Shown here: one piece after another, positions 1 to 11,200 of the stretch
How the letters are laid out: each line of letters opens with the position of its first letter
Position numbering within the stretch: the stretch's first letter is position 1
From: Heterocephalus glaber
Taxonomy: Eukaryota; Chordata; Mammalia; Rodentia; Bathyergidae
Length of the DNA: 64,000 nucleotides
NCBI RefSeq assembly: GCF_000247695.1
Contig: NW_004624805.1
Span: forward strand, 624,298-688,297
Direction: 5' to 3'
Notes under the pieces: model-generated
Database searches by the model: none
What the model saw: only the letters and a program-made list of their open reading frames with translations
What the model was told of the DNA's origin: nothing
Made by a program: the position numbers and the translations under genes

Positions 1-1384
1 TAAAAATTGATAAAAATTACATCTCAAATTAGCATGCACCAGGTTTTTAGGTTGACTATATACAAAATAGAGTCCATAAAATAGTCATAATGTAAATGAT
101 GAAATATGCTTCCTCATAAAATTAAGTTTTCAGGGGGAAAAAATGTGACTCACTGATAAAATCTTTGTCAGTTTTTAATAAGTAATTTGTCTAGAATAAA
201 ATAGTAAAAATTAAGCTCAAAAAGGGGTTCATTTCAAAGTGAGTTTTCTTAGTATTAAAAGCAGATTTATTTTTGGTACCTTTTCATAGTGAGAACAGCT
301 AATATATCACGTAATCCATTTTCTTTTTTATCTAAATCCTGGAGTACAACCTGTTTATGCAAAAACAATATGAAAATGATTCAGTACTTTGACATATTAA
401 TGATCTGAGGCATTAATTATTGTGAAGGTCCGACATCTACACAGAATTCAGAGAACAGGAGTTAGGCTCGTCAAGTAGAAATGTTTCCTCCAGATGAAGG
501 ACATGTAAGAAAACATGTATTTGTCTTTCATGCCATGTTCCAGATAAAAATAACTTTTATTATTTATTATTAGGAAGTATTATTTATCTCAGAAAATAAA
601 GACTATTTTTCTTTTTGGCGATTAAGCTATTATCACTAACATGTAAATCATACTTTGGCAAAAAAAAGGTATACCAGGAAACCAAATTTGGAGTTTGGTA
701 GGTGACTCTTCACACTTTGCCATGATCAAGGTTGATGACTGCAAGCAAGGCACTCCTTGTTTTACTCACTGTAAATGAGGTTAGAAGAGACAGGAACATG
801 GAATCTCCTCCAATTCAGTATTATCTGACTAGCTCTCCTCCTTTTGTACCTTTAAGTGAGGATATAGTGGCTGCAGCTGCAGTCAGTCAGACAAGAGGAG
901 AAGGGCAATAAATGAGTTGAGAGAGCAGCTGTGTGATGCTGAGTGCCCTCTGAGTTTAGCAAGTGTGTGTACACACACCATCAAGGTGCCTGGGGGCGGG
1001 GGGCTATGAGCACTGGACTGATGCCAAGTTAGGAAGTCTGAGATGTAAACCCACACATGCAGTGCATATGTATGTATCTTTTCATTTTGTTTTTGTTGGA
1101 ATCAGAAAGTAAATCACACACCACACCCTCATGCTTCAATCTCTTTAACACAAAAGACATTATACACTAAATATTGTTCTGCACTCCCCTGTGCTAGTTC
1201 TAATGCAACTATATTTCTTGGACATGTGTCCAAGTAGCTGCCAGGATCCACTTGACTATTGTAAAGAATGCTATTTTGAGAAAGTAATCTTAATCAGAGG
1301 CAACATGGTCCAATGGGAAGAGCAAAGGCTCAGGTGGAAAATAACAAATATAACAGGGTATCCACTATCACAAGACAGTTTTTT

Positions 1385-1495
1385 TTTTAAGACAGTTTTT
1401 AATTTTTTTACCCCTTTGTGATGTTGAGGATGGAGTATAAATCCTAAAGCATGGCAGGCAAGTGCTCCACAGCTGAGCCATGCCTCCGGCCCTGA
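1385..1495 (-). repeat. Old ID-like tRNA-derived SINE
   Basis: On the minus strand the sequence reads as a diverged 'ctcagctgtggagcac' tRNA box-A region, followed by 'gcatgctttaggattta' and an A-rich stretch. No clear duplication remains, so it is old. Confidence 0.55.
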
Positions 1496-1784
1496 CAAGC
1501 CAGTTTCTTAATCATCTATAACAGGCACATAAAGTCTTACCTAATATCATTTTGAGATTAGAGTTGTAAATTACCTAGTATAGCACCTGGCATTTAGCAA
1601 ACAAAATGTTATTTTTCCCTTCCTCTTGTATAATTAAGGTGGGCCAAGAACATGAACAAAGAACCAGTATAAATACAAACTGTATTTAAAAATTTTTCCC
1701 AACTCTTTCAAATTAAAAATCATGTATTTCTTCCCTCTTTCAGCAAGTAGAAGCAATTCATTCATAAAAATATTAGGTATCAGC

Positions 1785-1975
1785 TACGAGTAGTGGCACA
1801 CACCTGTGGTCCTACCACTCTGGGAGGCTGAGGCAGGAGGATTCAAGTTCAAGCCCCAACAGGACAACTTAGTGAGACCTGGTCTCAATACAAAAATAAA
1901 TAAAGGGCTGGGGATGTAGCTCAGGGGAAAGGCCCTGGGTTCAATCTCTAGTCACACACATACACATACTACATG
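1785..1975 (+). repeat. B1-dID composite SINE
   Basis: A 7SL-like left part (gtggcacacacctgtggtc, gggaggctgaggcaggagga, gagacctggtctcaa) is joined to an ID-like right part (ggctggggatgtagctcagg, aaggccctgggttcaat). This fused architecture is typical of some non-murid rodents. Confidence 0.8.
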
Positions 1976-2083
1976 TCCTATATACACTTTGTATTAAAAT
2001 GAGATATTACGCTGAATCTAATTGAGAAGGAAAAGCTATTCAGTTGCATGTGACTATGTCATAGTCTAATTTTATGTATTCAC

Positions 2084-2257
2084 CTGTGCAAACTTGGTTT
2101 CTTCTTTTGCAGAGTTTTCCCCCTCAGACTCGTAAAGCTCAAGGCAGACCGAAGATATGCTGCCAGGCGCTTGTAAGGTGTGTTGTCTTCGGGCTGGCAA
2201 AGGAGTCCCCGATGGAAACAGTACTGTGAACATGCTGGCTCCTGATTCATCCACTCC
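2084..2257 (-). CDS. HSPA14: HSPA14 coding exon 12 (last one inside window)
   Basis: 58 codons beginning [20 protein letters not shown] and ending KEETKFAQ, within the shortened substrate-binding domain. Acceptor ctgcag, donor CAG|gtgaat. The remaining C-terminal exon was looked for in 1-2083 and not found, so it should lie left of the window. Confidence 0.95.
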
Positions 2258-5200
2258 CTGCAGTCAGGCAGAGAAGATGCATGTCCTTTGATATTTCATC
2301 TTTACAACCAAAAAAACCTTCTATTACACAGGAAATAAGTACTTTTTGTTAATCTGGCAATTAGGCAAAGGGAAGAAAATAAATACTTAATTCTACCTCC
2401 ACTTTATTTAAAATTATATTGAAACATGCCTTCATCTATATTAGAAGCTTATGATTATTTCATTTGCCTAAAAAATAAACACATTAGAAAATATTAACTA
2501 AATACTGACTAAAAGACTTTAAGAAACTCATTAAAAATAAAAATTTTTTTTGCAGGTTTTTTTAAAAATAAAATTATAAGCCTAAATTTAGTTTTGAAGC
2601 AAAACTTTTATTGGTACATTTTAGATATACATAACATTCATCATAGAAAATTTGTACATGATATATTTTGTATAATCCTAAATTTAAAATCTTTACCAAT
2701 ATACAAAGTTTTATTATAAATTCATTGTGTCAATTAATTTGTACCATTTTTGTGGAAAAGTACAGAAAAGCTAAACATACCTTAACTAAAATATCTTTAG
2801 CTGAACACTCTATCAAAAGAGGATCCTCCACTAATTCATTTTCTTTTCCAATAAGAATTCCTGCTTCAATGGCTGCACCAATAGGGATAACCTCATCAGG
2901 AGGGATAGAGGTGAGAAGCTCAACAGCTGGGAACACATCTTTAATCAGCTGCTGTAGCTTTGGAATTCTTGAAGACCCTCCACAAAGGACAACCTAGAAA
3001 ATGAGTATAATTTTCAATTTTTACTTCTAGAAGATTCTCAAAATTAAATGTTAACAGGCTGAGCAATCTTCATCCTGTGTTAATGGTAAAATACAAAGAC
3101 CTCCATATTTTAACATATAATACAAATGTACACAGTTACCATATATATATATATATTTAACATTCTCTACTTGTAACAAAATTTAAAATGAGAAAATTTC
3201 ACAGTACAAAATACAGTATAAAGCTGGGTATTGCGGTGCACACCTGTAATTCCAGCATTCAGGAGGCTGAGGCGAGGGACTGAGCTCGAAGCCAGCCTGG
3301 GCTACAGAGCAAATTTGAGGCCAGCCTCGAATCTTTTGAACCTAGTCTCAAAAGACCAAAAACAAAACAACAGAAACCAAAAAACCAGTATAGCAATATT
3401 TTTGGCTCATGAATATTAACTATGTATATAAGGCTTAACCACAAGTAGTGGTTAAGAACAGGAAATATTTTGTATTGTTTCAATATCTTCTATCACCATG
3501 TTTAAATAAATCCCACATCACTTTTGTGATATGAAAACTATGCCAGATTACCTTTTACCATATTAAAATATTAAGTATCTTGAGGAAAAGATGTTCTGTA
3601 GTATTACAAAGCTACGTTTTAAGCTAAATTCCAATCCTAGCCTGTTGCTTACACACCAGCCTTACAACTGTAAGCTAATTATTTTACCTCTCTACAAACC
3701 TTAGTTTCCTCATCTGAAAGTGAAGATCACAGTGCTTTGCACCAAGTACCTCTTGGCACTTTTGTAAGGGTTAAAAGGTTTAATGCCTACAAAGCCGCGG
3801 AAGCTGCTGCAAGATATGTCAGTCAAAGCCCTGGCGTTTAAGCAGCCTAGAGGATGTGACCCTGTCCTCATTGCAGGCGCATGGCAGGACGCCTCTTGTA
3901 ACCATAAAGCAGCCATGCACGTGCAGTATGGTCATGCAAGGACACACAGCTGGTTTTCAGTATGCTTCAGTATGGGATAAGGGACACTGTAAGTGCTGTG
4001 CAAAAAAGTGCTTTACTGGGGCTGGGATTTAGCTCAGTGGCGCCGTGCCTGCCTTGCAAGTGCAAGGTCCTGAGTTCAATCCCTGGCAACAACAAAAAAA
4101 GCACTTCATTGGTGCCTTTTGCCAATGTCTGCCCCATGTGCTTTCTTTCCTTTGGGAATTTCTCCTGGAAAAACACTTTTCAGCCTCCCCATCCTGACAC
4201 TTAGTGTAGTTGGCAGGATAATGCGGTAGAATAACCTGAGTAACTCCCCAGCTTATGAAAACAGTGCCTGAAGGCCAGGGAACGCCCCAGGGAGTTGCTG
4301 GCATGAGCCACTTGGTCTCACTGTGGTTGCCTATAGCAACCTTTTTGGCAGCATTAGGAAGCCCCTGAGAACTGAAAAACATAGTCTGCCTGACACTAAG
4401 AGACATATGCAGGACTTTAGAAGTGTTGGGTGGACAAATTCCTTCCCCCTACCGTGAACTGGTGGGGCGAATGGTTTAACTGCTTTTACTCTTTTCTGCC
4501 TTCTGGGGCAAAGGACAAAAACAGAGAAAACCCCGGAGGAAGGACTGGCTGCCACAAAGCATGCTGGGGAACACAAGAAGCACCACCTCCTCCCAAAGCA
4601 TAAGCCCTCATCCCTGGAAAAGGCCCCTAGTGGGGTAAAGTGACAGGTTTACAGCTATATTGATGCACTCAAAGAGGAAAACGCTTAAGCTCTGCGAGCA
4701 GTGTCTTGATCGGGTGGCTGTGGCAGGCGTGGAGTAAGCAGAACTGGTAGAGCGGGCGGAAAGGACAAAACTGGGTGGAACTAAGACTCCCGAGGCCAAG
4801 ACAGGCAGAGTAGGCAGTGCTGGGATCTGTGGGAGCAATGATGGGAGCAACGAACAGGCTCCAAGGCTGGGAGGCTTTAAGTAACGCTAATTCCAACACA
4901 AGGAGCAAGTCCTGGAGTCGGGATGCTCAAGGGGATGATGCTAAGTGCAGAGAGACAAGAAAGGATGCCTTGGCACAAATGGATGACAGATAAAACACTA
5001 TGCTAACGTGAAACCGAGAGAATCCAGCTGCATAAGCAAGTGATTTCTAGCTGAACGGGACCAGCCCTCCGAGACAAACGTTTGGTTCACTGAAGGCAAC
5101 ATGGGCTGTGTATGTGAAGCAGTACCCGCTGCCTGGGGGTCGTGAGGAAATAGGACAGACTATTTGGAAACTAGAATAGGCAGGGGTGATATGCTCTGCA

Positions 5201-8200
5201 CAAAGTCCTTTCAATTCCCGAGTTTGGCTCTTGAGTAAGCCAAACAGGGCGTGGTGAATGACTGTGTACCACCGGGAACTGAACAAAGTGACTCTTCTGT
5301 TGCACGCAGCAGCACCCAATAGTGCAGACTTGAAGGAATGGCTCACCCTGACACTGAGTGGATACCCTTATGTAGTGGACTTGGCCAGTGCTTTTCTTCT
5401 CCATCACTATTACACCTGACAGGACCAGTTTGCCTTCACCTGGGAGGGCAGGCCATGGGCCTTTCAAGTGTTGCCACAAGGCTATTTGCAGAGCCCTGCT
5501 TTGTGTCATGGCCTGGTAGCCCAGGACCTAGCCACCTGGTCAAGCCTCACTGTGTCTTTGCTCCATTAAACTGATGATGCTATGTTAACCTCTGGTTCCC
5601 TTCCAGATTTGGAAGCTGCCACACATAACCTGAAGGAAGCTTTGCTGGCCTGCGGGGGGACTATCAACAAAGACAAGATCCAGAGTTGGGGATTTAGCTT
5701 AGTGGTTCCGGCACCTGCCTCGAAAGCGCAAGGTCCCGAGTTCGATCCCCTAAAAAAAAAAAAAAAAAGACAAGATCCAGGACCCCACCTGTCAAATTTT
5801 TGAGTGTTATCTGGTTGGGTAGGACAAAAGTAATCCCTGATGCAATAATGATAAGATCCAGGCATACTCCAGATTGAGAAGTGTATGCCAGTTACAAGCG
5901 TACATGGCTTGCTAGGCTTCTGGCGGACTTTCATACCGCACCTAGCCACCGTGTTGTGCCCATTATACCAGATGGCCCAGAAGAAAGCAACTTAAGACTA
6001 GATAGTTGCAGTGGAAGCTGCTTTTCAGGACTCAAAAAGGGTAGTCCTGCAAATACAAGCCCTCTGGGTCATCGACCCTACCCTGCCTTTTATCCTATGA
6101 ATGTGGATGAAGTTGGGTTTGGCTGGGGCTTATGACAAAATCAAGGGGAGCAAAAGCACACTATTGGCTTTTGGTCACACATGTGAAAAGGAGCTGAAAG
6201 CAAGTATTCTCTAAATGAGAAATAGTTAATGGCAATGTATGCTGCTCTGCATGCCTATGAAGAAATCATGGGGCAACAGTCAATGGACATACATAATAAT
6301 ACCCAACAGAGGGCTAAATCCTAGGACCGTGACAAACATGGCACAGGAAACTACAGGGGATGACAGACTACAGGTTATGACACTTAGCCCCTATACAAAA
6401 GGGAAAGAAAAGTCGCTGGCTGAAGCCCGGTGTCCTGATGGCTCTAGTCGTGGCACAGCCCCACAATGGATGGTGGTCGCTGTCCAGCCCAGTGGAGAGA
6501 CACTCTGTTTCGAGGTTGGGACAAGCAAGTCGGGCCAGTGGGCAGAGTTGCAGGCAGTATGGCTACTTGTCAAGCATGAGGATGAACCTCTGCACGTTTC
6601 CACAGATAGCTGAGCCACCTTCCAAGGGCTGACTCTCTGGTTACCAACTTGCGCAGCCCAAGATTGGCAGATAGGGCATGGCCCCCATGGAGTGCTGAGT
6701 TACGGTGAGACTTGTGGGAGCATGGCCAAACTATAGCACACGTGGCGTACCATGTGTCGGGGCGCAGGGCTCTCCTCTCGCTAGGGAATGGTTTAGCAGG
6801 CACCTCAACAGGGTAGCCACCCTTCAGGGGCCACCTCGGTGGTGGCACCAAGGCTCCATAAGAAACTGGGACACACAGGGCCCTGACCATGCAAGCTGTG
6901 GCACAGCAACGGCACCTGGATATGACTCCTACAGGAAGAAGAGTGACAAAGGCGTGTGCTCAGTGCACTCAGCTGGCCCTTCGGAGGATGATGCCCGTGC
7001 AATTGGGTGCAATACCTCGAGCACCCCACCCCCTGCAGCAGGGAGATTGTATTGGGCCCCTGCGTCTCTCACAAGGTTACAAGTATGCTCTGGTTCCTGT
7101 GGACACTGCCACGGGTATAGGCTTTGCCTACCTTGTGCCCTCTGCTGACCAGGCCCACACCATTAAGGCATTACAATGGTTGACTGCAGTGTATGGAATG
7201 CCGCTAGGAATAGCATCTGACTGGGGAACCCATTTTACAGGGGCTCAGGTGAAACAATGGGCCAGAGACAGTATCACCCAGCACTTTCATGTTCCGTACC
7301 GGCCGCAAGCTGCTGGTATGCTTGAGAGGTATAACAGACTCCTGAAAACTAAACTGGCCTATTTGGCTCAAAGTTTACTGGGTGGGTGCAGGCCTTACCA
7401 AAGGCTGGCTGTTCAACTGCTCAATGACCAGGCCCACTGTACAGGTGACAGCCCATTGGATCACCTCCTGAACGCACAGCCAACTTGTCTGTGCATTTGA
7501 CCGGCAGAGCAAAGTCCTAAGGTGGTAAAAGTGGCTTTAATCCTGCCCGTGCTGGAGCCTATGGGGCCAGGGACCCAGTACCAATGGACTTGGGAGTGGC
7601 CCACAGACCCCGCTGGGGACCGGGTGCTCCTCTTGGAGCCCTAGGAGAGCGACTGTACCATGCCATAGAGGTGCAGCCCTGAATTTCAGCACGGCCTCTG
7701 AAGGCCTCAGTGTGTTCCCACCCCACACCAGGGCCACCATCCTAAAGGGAAGTGACATTGTTGCTGCTTGGCCTATTCCCCTGGGGTGATAAACCTGGCT
7801 CCAATTCCCTTGCTCCGGTGGCAATGGGAACCCAGGCCTGGAGCTGTAGACCAGGAGGAAGAATGATTCCAGCCACCATCCCATCACAGGACGAGCATGT
7901 GGCCTGCATCCTCCCCAAAGGGCTCCCTCTCTACGATGGTTTCTCTTTCTGCCCTGTTCTTCCACCCAGGATGAGTCAAGCCAAGTGTCGTTTCCTGGGC
8001 AAACATGTTTGCTCATGTGCACCAGCACTTACACTCAACTTCTGACGGACACGGCTGAGGGCCTTCCGTGGAGAACTACACTGGTGACCCTGCTAAATAT
8101 GATGAACTGGCGACAACAGAACCTGACTAGACCCCTGGGATCAACACCAGGCTGCTGAGGTGCTGATCCGGAAGAGCAAAACCACTCCACAAGGACTGGA

Positions 8201-11200
8201 ACCTATCATATATATAACGAATGGCTGGGGGTGGATGATGGGGAACCAAGTAATGTTGTTAGATGTCACCCCACTGTGTATTGAATAAGTCAATGAGTCA
8301 GTGGGAAATCACACAGTGAGATGGATACCACTGAACTTGTGTAACAACACGTTGCCGGCAAATAACACAAATGCCTGGTGCGATAGCCACAAGCTCATAA
8401 GTACAGTCCCCACAGACTGGACCACCGTGGACGCCTTATGGGTCTGTGGCACTATGGGTTGGCTGCACCTCCCCATGCACTGGACAGGACGCTGCACCTG
8501 GGGGTTTCCCTGTATTAAGGGCATTATCGGGCCCACTCTGACGTGCACACGCCACAATTGGGATGCTGTGCATCACAGGTGGCACCAAGCAGAATGATGG
8601 CCTGGTTGCAGTGCTGGTACCAGGGGTGGGGACTATAGACCTAGCTTTCCAAGTTGAAGCTCAACACATGGCACAGGTCCTGAATATCACATGCTAATCT
8701 CTGATGTTGCTCATGGATGAAACATCTCACACCAGAAAGGTGTTGTTACAGAACCACATGGCTCTGGATTTGCTGACTGCAGCAAGGGAAGGCACTTGGG
8801 CCCTCCTACATTTAGAATGTTGCATTTTCACTCCTGACCACCAGACACAAACACAAGAGGCCTTTCGAGAAATGGATACAGAATGTCCACTATCCAGGCC
8901 TTGCAACAAGACCCTGTGACCCAATGGTGGGAATCCCTAGGATTCACCTGGTGCTGGGTAGCTCTCAGCAGCACTATGATGGCCACAGTGGTTACGTGTT
9001 GTTCCCTGTGTTGTTGTTGTGGACTCTGGACACGCCACTCGCAAGAAACAGCAACCTCCTGATCTTTGAGGAGATGGGATGTGGGAGCCACTGTGAGATA
9101 TATCAGTCAATACCCAGGTGTCTGAGGACTCCTGGAGAACATGACCCCATCATTAGTGCAGGTGTACGACAGACCTCCCTATAAAACGATAAATCAACTA
9201 TGCATGTGCAGTATGATCATGTAGGGACATAGCTGCTGTTTTTCAGTATGCCTCAGTATGTGGTAACGGACACTGTAAGTGCTGTGCAATAGAGCTTTGT
9301 TGCTGCTTTTTGCCAGTATCTGTCCCATGCACTTTCTCCTCTTTGGGAATCTCACCAGGAAAAACACCCCTTCAGCCCTCTAACCCTGACAAAAGCCCAG
9401 TCATTCCCTCTTCCCTGTAAGACGATTACCCACCCTTGCCCAATGCTGTGGCTTTGTAGGGTGTTATTTCCCTGCCCCACTTCAGGCCTGGCCATGACAC
9501 TGAATTGGAACACACTGTCATATACTGCCATCTAAGCAGATGCTGTAAAAGCTGTGGATGATAGTGCCTGCCTGTAATACCAGCATTCTGGGAGGCTGAG
9601 GCAGGAAGATCGCTAGTGTCAGCCCAGCTTGGGCAAATTAGGACTTGGTGAGGGCTAAGGATTGTGGTACAGCACAAAAGCTCTGGGTTCAGTTCTAGTC
9701 CCACAAACAGACACACACACACAGAGCAGCACATATTCTCAAGTGCTCTTCCCTCTGCCGAGAGAGCTGCACATATCCCTTAGCCTGAGTCCTACAAGGA
9801 GAGGAGGGACGGAACAGCCACACAGCAGACCAGCTACCTTCAGCTGCTCACAGGCAACATGAGACAAAAACATCTGCTTCAGAAACCAGACAGTCCTTGT
9901 TTTCTCACCACAAGGTCAATAAACTAAAGACACCATTTCACATTTTTAACTTCCTGTATATTAGGAATATCTGGAGAGGAAATCTTCAATTACATTCTTA
10001 ATCCTAAAAATATTCTGCCCCAATTCAAGCACTTCAGAGTTGCACTGTTAGTGATAATTAAGTGTCTACAACCAGTTAAATGAAAGGACCTGAGTACGCA
10101 CCACACTGGGCCATACATTCCATTCACTCCTCCTAACAGCCTCAGAGTAAGTTACTACTCACCTGTAAGCTAAGTATTGGCACCCTCTTTCAAGAAAAGT
10201 AAGGCTCAGGAAATGAAGTGCTTGGCCTGGTTCAGAACCATCAGCACTGGGAGGCTCATGGATACACTGGGTTGGTCTGCAAGTTCATTCCCTTCCCTCC
10301 CTCATCTTATTACCCATACTGTACACTGTATGGTACTACCTGCTTCAGTCCTCACCATCCTCCCTCTGACCTCAGGTACTTAGCATGCAAAGCCTGGTAA
10401 GTCTCAAAACGAAATGAAGGAACAGTAAGCACCAATTTACAAAATAACCGACTTGTCACACAGCACATGTGAAAAACGTTGAAATGTAAAACTTTCAAAG
10501 TATAGAAAAGTTAAAACAGTATTAATATTTATCGCATATCTCAACAAAGCAGCTGAAGCAGTCAGAGTAACATCATTAAATTTAAACAAATGAATAAAAC
10601 TGTATTTTGAATACCTTCTTCCATAATAGGTCCACAATTAAACAAAAGGTACATGCCTCAAAAGATTATCATAGTAAATGGCAATTAATATTCTGATTAC
10701 ATAAAGTATTCACACAATTTTTTAAAAATTTATGATTGAAATGATTAAATAGGCAAAGACTATCAAATGGACACAAAGATATAAAATCAAACATCTAAAA
10801 AATAATGTACTCTAACAAAATATGTGGAAATGTGTCTTTTTAAAAATATTCAATTAGAAATTTATCTTTAAACAGCAACACTCAGTGTCAGCAAGGTTAC
10901 AGTAAAAAAGTATTAATTTCTTTTGGAACATAACAAGAGAAAACAGTCTTAAGCTATTTGTACTTTTGACCCAGTAATTTTACTATGAGATTAACCCTAA
11001 ATATGGTAGAAGCTTATGTCCAAAGACAAGCACTGTTCTGTAATGAGAGAAAGGGACCCACCCTAGGTAAGAGAACGACAAAATAGTTCTCTCATTGGTA
11101 TCTTTCCTTTCCTAGTATATGAACAACCTCAAAGTATTTATAAGGACTATAAGTCATATGGGGAACGGAACTGATTATAATATTAAGGAAAGAGTGAAAT

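Larger units (their letters stand above)
1..2083. other. HSPA14 last intron (partial)
   Basis: AT-rich intronic sequence with no exon recognised on either strand. It holds an old minus-strand ID-like SINE (1385-1495) and a B1-dID SINE (1785-1975). The short open frames are random. Confidence 0.7.
3897..9392 (+). mobile_element. Degenerate endogenous retrovirus with ERV-L-like pol and an env relic
   Basis: A 5.5-kb provirus lying antisense in HSPA14 intron 10. It has two related LTRs (3897-4199 and 9180-9392), a reverse transcriptase from about 5085, an RNase H remnant at 6460-6615, an integrase at 6710-7650 and an envelope-like relic at 8220-9150. All reading frames except part of integrase are broken by stops and shifts, and two ID SINEs have landed in it (5' LTR and RT). 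The integrase and RT motif style resembles class III ERV-L, which usually lacks env. gag/protease would fall at 4200-5080 but nothing there is recognisable. No PBS or flanking duplication could be assigned with confidence. Confidence 0.88.

Noticed and set aside
4200..4240. Retroviral primer-binding site just after the 5' LTR
   Set aside because: The sequence 'cttagtgtagttggcaggat' does not match a tRNA 3' end convincingly, so no site is claimed.
4029..5949. Several minus-strand frames of 80-130 codons across the ERV
   Set aside because: They are antisense shadows of the retroviral relic; the plus-strand frames carry the recognisable RT motifs.
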